Of a stretch of DNA of 5,339 bases, positions 4,333-5,339 are shown one piece after another (positions within the stretch are counted from its first letter, which is position 1; each line of letters starts with the position of its first letter). The stretch is from Treponema sp. (lineage in GTDB: Bacteria; Spirochaetota; Spirochaetia; Treponematales; Breznakiellaceae), in assembly GCA_031264395.1 (NCBI GenBank), contig JAISEB010000311.1:1-5339 (forward strand), read 5' to 3'. The notes under the pieces were generated by a model, which worked only from the letters and a program-made list of their open reading frames with translations, did not search any database and was not told where the DNA came from. Position numbers and translations under genes: made by a program.

Positions 4333-5339
4333 ATGAAACTGAACCGGAAAGCGATTCTTTCTCCGCCGGGAATTTTTATCATCTATGTACTGGCCTCTTC
4401 CCTTGTGATCATGGCCTATACCTTTGTCTTTCCCGGCGAAACTTCCCCGGTGCCCTGGTTTGCCTTTAAGTGGCGTTTTGTGCGGGGTTTTCTCCGTATC
4501 TTTAACCTGTATCCCGCGCTGGCCCTTTCGGCCCTTGTGATTCCCTTCGGCGTTCTTTCTTCCTTTGTCGAAGGCTACGGCAGTTTTTCCGCAAAATTTT
4601 TCGATCGCATTAAAGGCTCCCTGATTACCGCCATTGCCGCTTCGGCGCTGTACGGCGCGATCTGCTTTATCCCGTTTCCCCTGCTCGCCGGCGCTGAGGA
4701 GGACATGCGTTTTGAGGGGGAACTCTACCGGCTGTCGCGGGACAAGGCCAGGGAAAACGGGGCGGCCGGAAACTGGGAAGACGCCGCGTATTTTATTGCC
4801 GTATGCGAAAGAATATGGCCGGGAAGCCCCGAACTGGAAACGCTCAAGACCAGTGTTTCCATCAGGCTTGAAAGGCTTCGTTTTGAAGAGGGGGAAAGGC
4901 GGCGCGAGGCCGCGGGCGCGGCGGCCGGGACCGCCGGCCAAGTACCTGCGGCGGGAGGGGGGGATTCCGGCATTCCCCGGCCGGTAAACGCCGCAGAGGC
5001 GCTTCTTTACGCCGGACAGTCCATGGATGCCGGGCGGTACTACAACGCCCACTGGCTGGCCATTCTTGCCGGGCAGCTTGCCGCGGCCGGAAGCCCCGAA
5101 GCTGCGGAGGCGGCCCGTGTGGCGGGGCGGGCGTGGGACGCGGTGATGTCCCTGGCCCCCGGCGCGCAGGAAAAGGAAGCGTATTTTCTTTACAGGCTGA
5201 AAAATTCCGGCTACCAGGCCATGGTCGGCGGCGACTGGATCAGGGCCTACTATATTTTCCGGGAACTTTCGGATCTTGCCCCGTCTGATCCCGATGTGGC
5301 GCATTACCTGGCGCAAAGTGAACAGGGAACTTCGGAAAC
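4333..5339 (+). CDS. hypothetical membrane protein with TPR-like C-terminal region (partial, runs off the window)
   Basis: The frame is open to the window edge, giving at least 335 residues. Three hydrophobic segments (about 13-33, 61-80 and 96-118) are followed by a long soluble part. TPR-like helix pairs are visible at about 140-172 (GNWEDAAYFIAVCERIWPGSPE), 222-276 and 291-330 (GGDWIRAYYIFRELSDLAPSDPD), with the Gly/Trp/Ala/Pro spacing typical of tetratricopeptide repeats. Such repeats usually mediate protein contacts. A charged helix (176-192) and an Ala/Gly linker (193-215) lie in between; the linker contains a run of seven G (4957-4963). AAGAGG (4319-4324) precedes the ATG by 8 bases, and the start is 3 bases after the previous stop, indicating translational coupling. 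Membrane segments 2 and 3 with the loop between them resemble the LptF/G N-terminal layout only loosely. Function unknown. Confidence 0.78.
   Translation, partial: MKLNRKAILSPPGIFIIYVLASSLVIMAYTFVFPGETSPVPWFAFKWRFVRGFLRIFNLYPALALSALVIPFGVLSSFVEGYGSFSAKFFDRIKGSLITAIAASALYGAICFIPFPLLAGAEEDMRFEGELYRLSRDKARENGAAGNWEDAAYFIAVCERIWPGSPELETLKTSVSIRLERLRFEEGERRREAAGAAAGTAGQVPAAGGGDSGIPRPVNAAEALLYAGQSMDAGRYYNAHWLAILAGQLAAAGSPEAAEAARVAGRAWDAVMSLAPGAQEKEAYFLYRLKNSGYQAMVGGDWIRAYYIFRELSDLAPSDPDVAHYLAQSEQGTSE

Noticed and set aside
3349..5316. A 655-codon open frame on the minus strand opposite both membrane-protein genes
   Set aside because: Its product is uniformly rich in Arg, Gly, Lys, Pro and Gln with no hydrophobic core or domain pattern, as expected of an antisense frame in GC-rich DNA. 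The plus-strand frames encode clear membrane segments, TPR-like repeats and good start spacing.

Overview
The window looks like a chromosomal segment of a moderately GC-rich spirochaete, most likely a Treponema-type bacterium. This is inferred from general resemblance (a lax spirochaetal lipobox, a STAS/PspA gene set, two treponeme-like membrane proteins) and not from any diagnostic marker. There are no RNA genes, insertion sequences, phage genes or CRISPR arrays. Coding is dense except for two regulatory-looking gaps, 1137-1360 and 3070-3417.

Left part (1-1136): the last codons of a possible upstream gene, then a small lipoprotein gene (60-374, +). It converges with trmJ (1136-411, -), a SPOUT-family tRNA ribose methyltransferase. 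On the minus strand, trmJ is preceded by an 11-codon open frame with a much better ribosome-binding site than trmJ itself has.

Middle part (1137-3069): a divergent intergenic region carries two good sigma70-type promoters in tandem and a perfect inverted repeat over the predicted start of the second one. They drive an apparent three-gene operon: a STAS-domain protein with a C-terminal four-cysteine zinc-ribbon (1361-1912), a YbjN-like protein (1984-2364), and the PspA/IM30/Vipp1 membrane-stress protein (2380-3069). The likely theme is envelope-stress sensing or repair, with STAS and YbjN-like proteins as regulatory partners. No anti-sigma kinase, phosphatase or sigma factor is present in the window.

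Gap 3070-3417: 348 bp with no convincing gene. It contains two perfect DnaA-box 9-mers (TGTGGATAA, the complement of TTATCCACA) in the same orientation. Each is followed exactly 11 bp later by a related 9-mer (TGTTTATAA or TGTTAATAA). The two pairs lie 221 bp apart and flank T-rich and hairpin-forming DNA. This is the most striking unexplained non-coding signal.

Right part (3418-5339): two tightly linked membrane-protein genes separated by 3 bp. The first has about six membrane segments, three on each side of a ~105-residue soluble domain. The second has three N-terminal membrane segments followed by a TPR-like helical region and runs off the window. Neither can be assigned a function.
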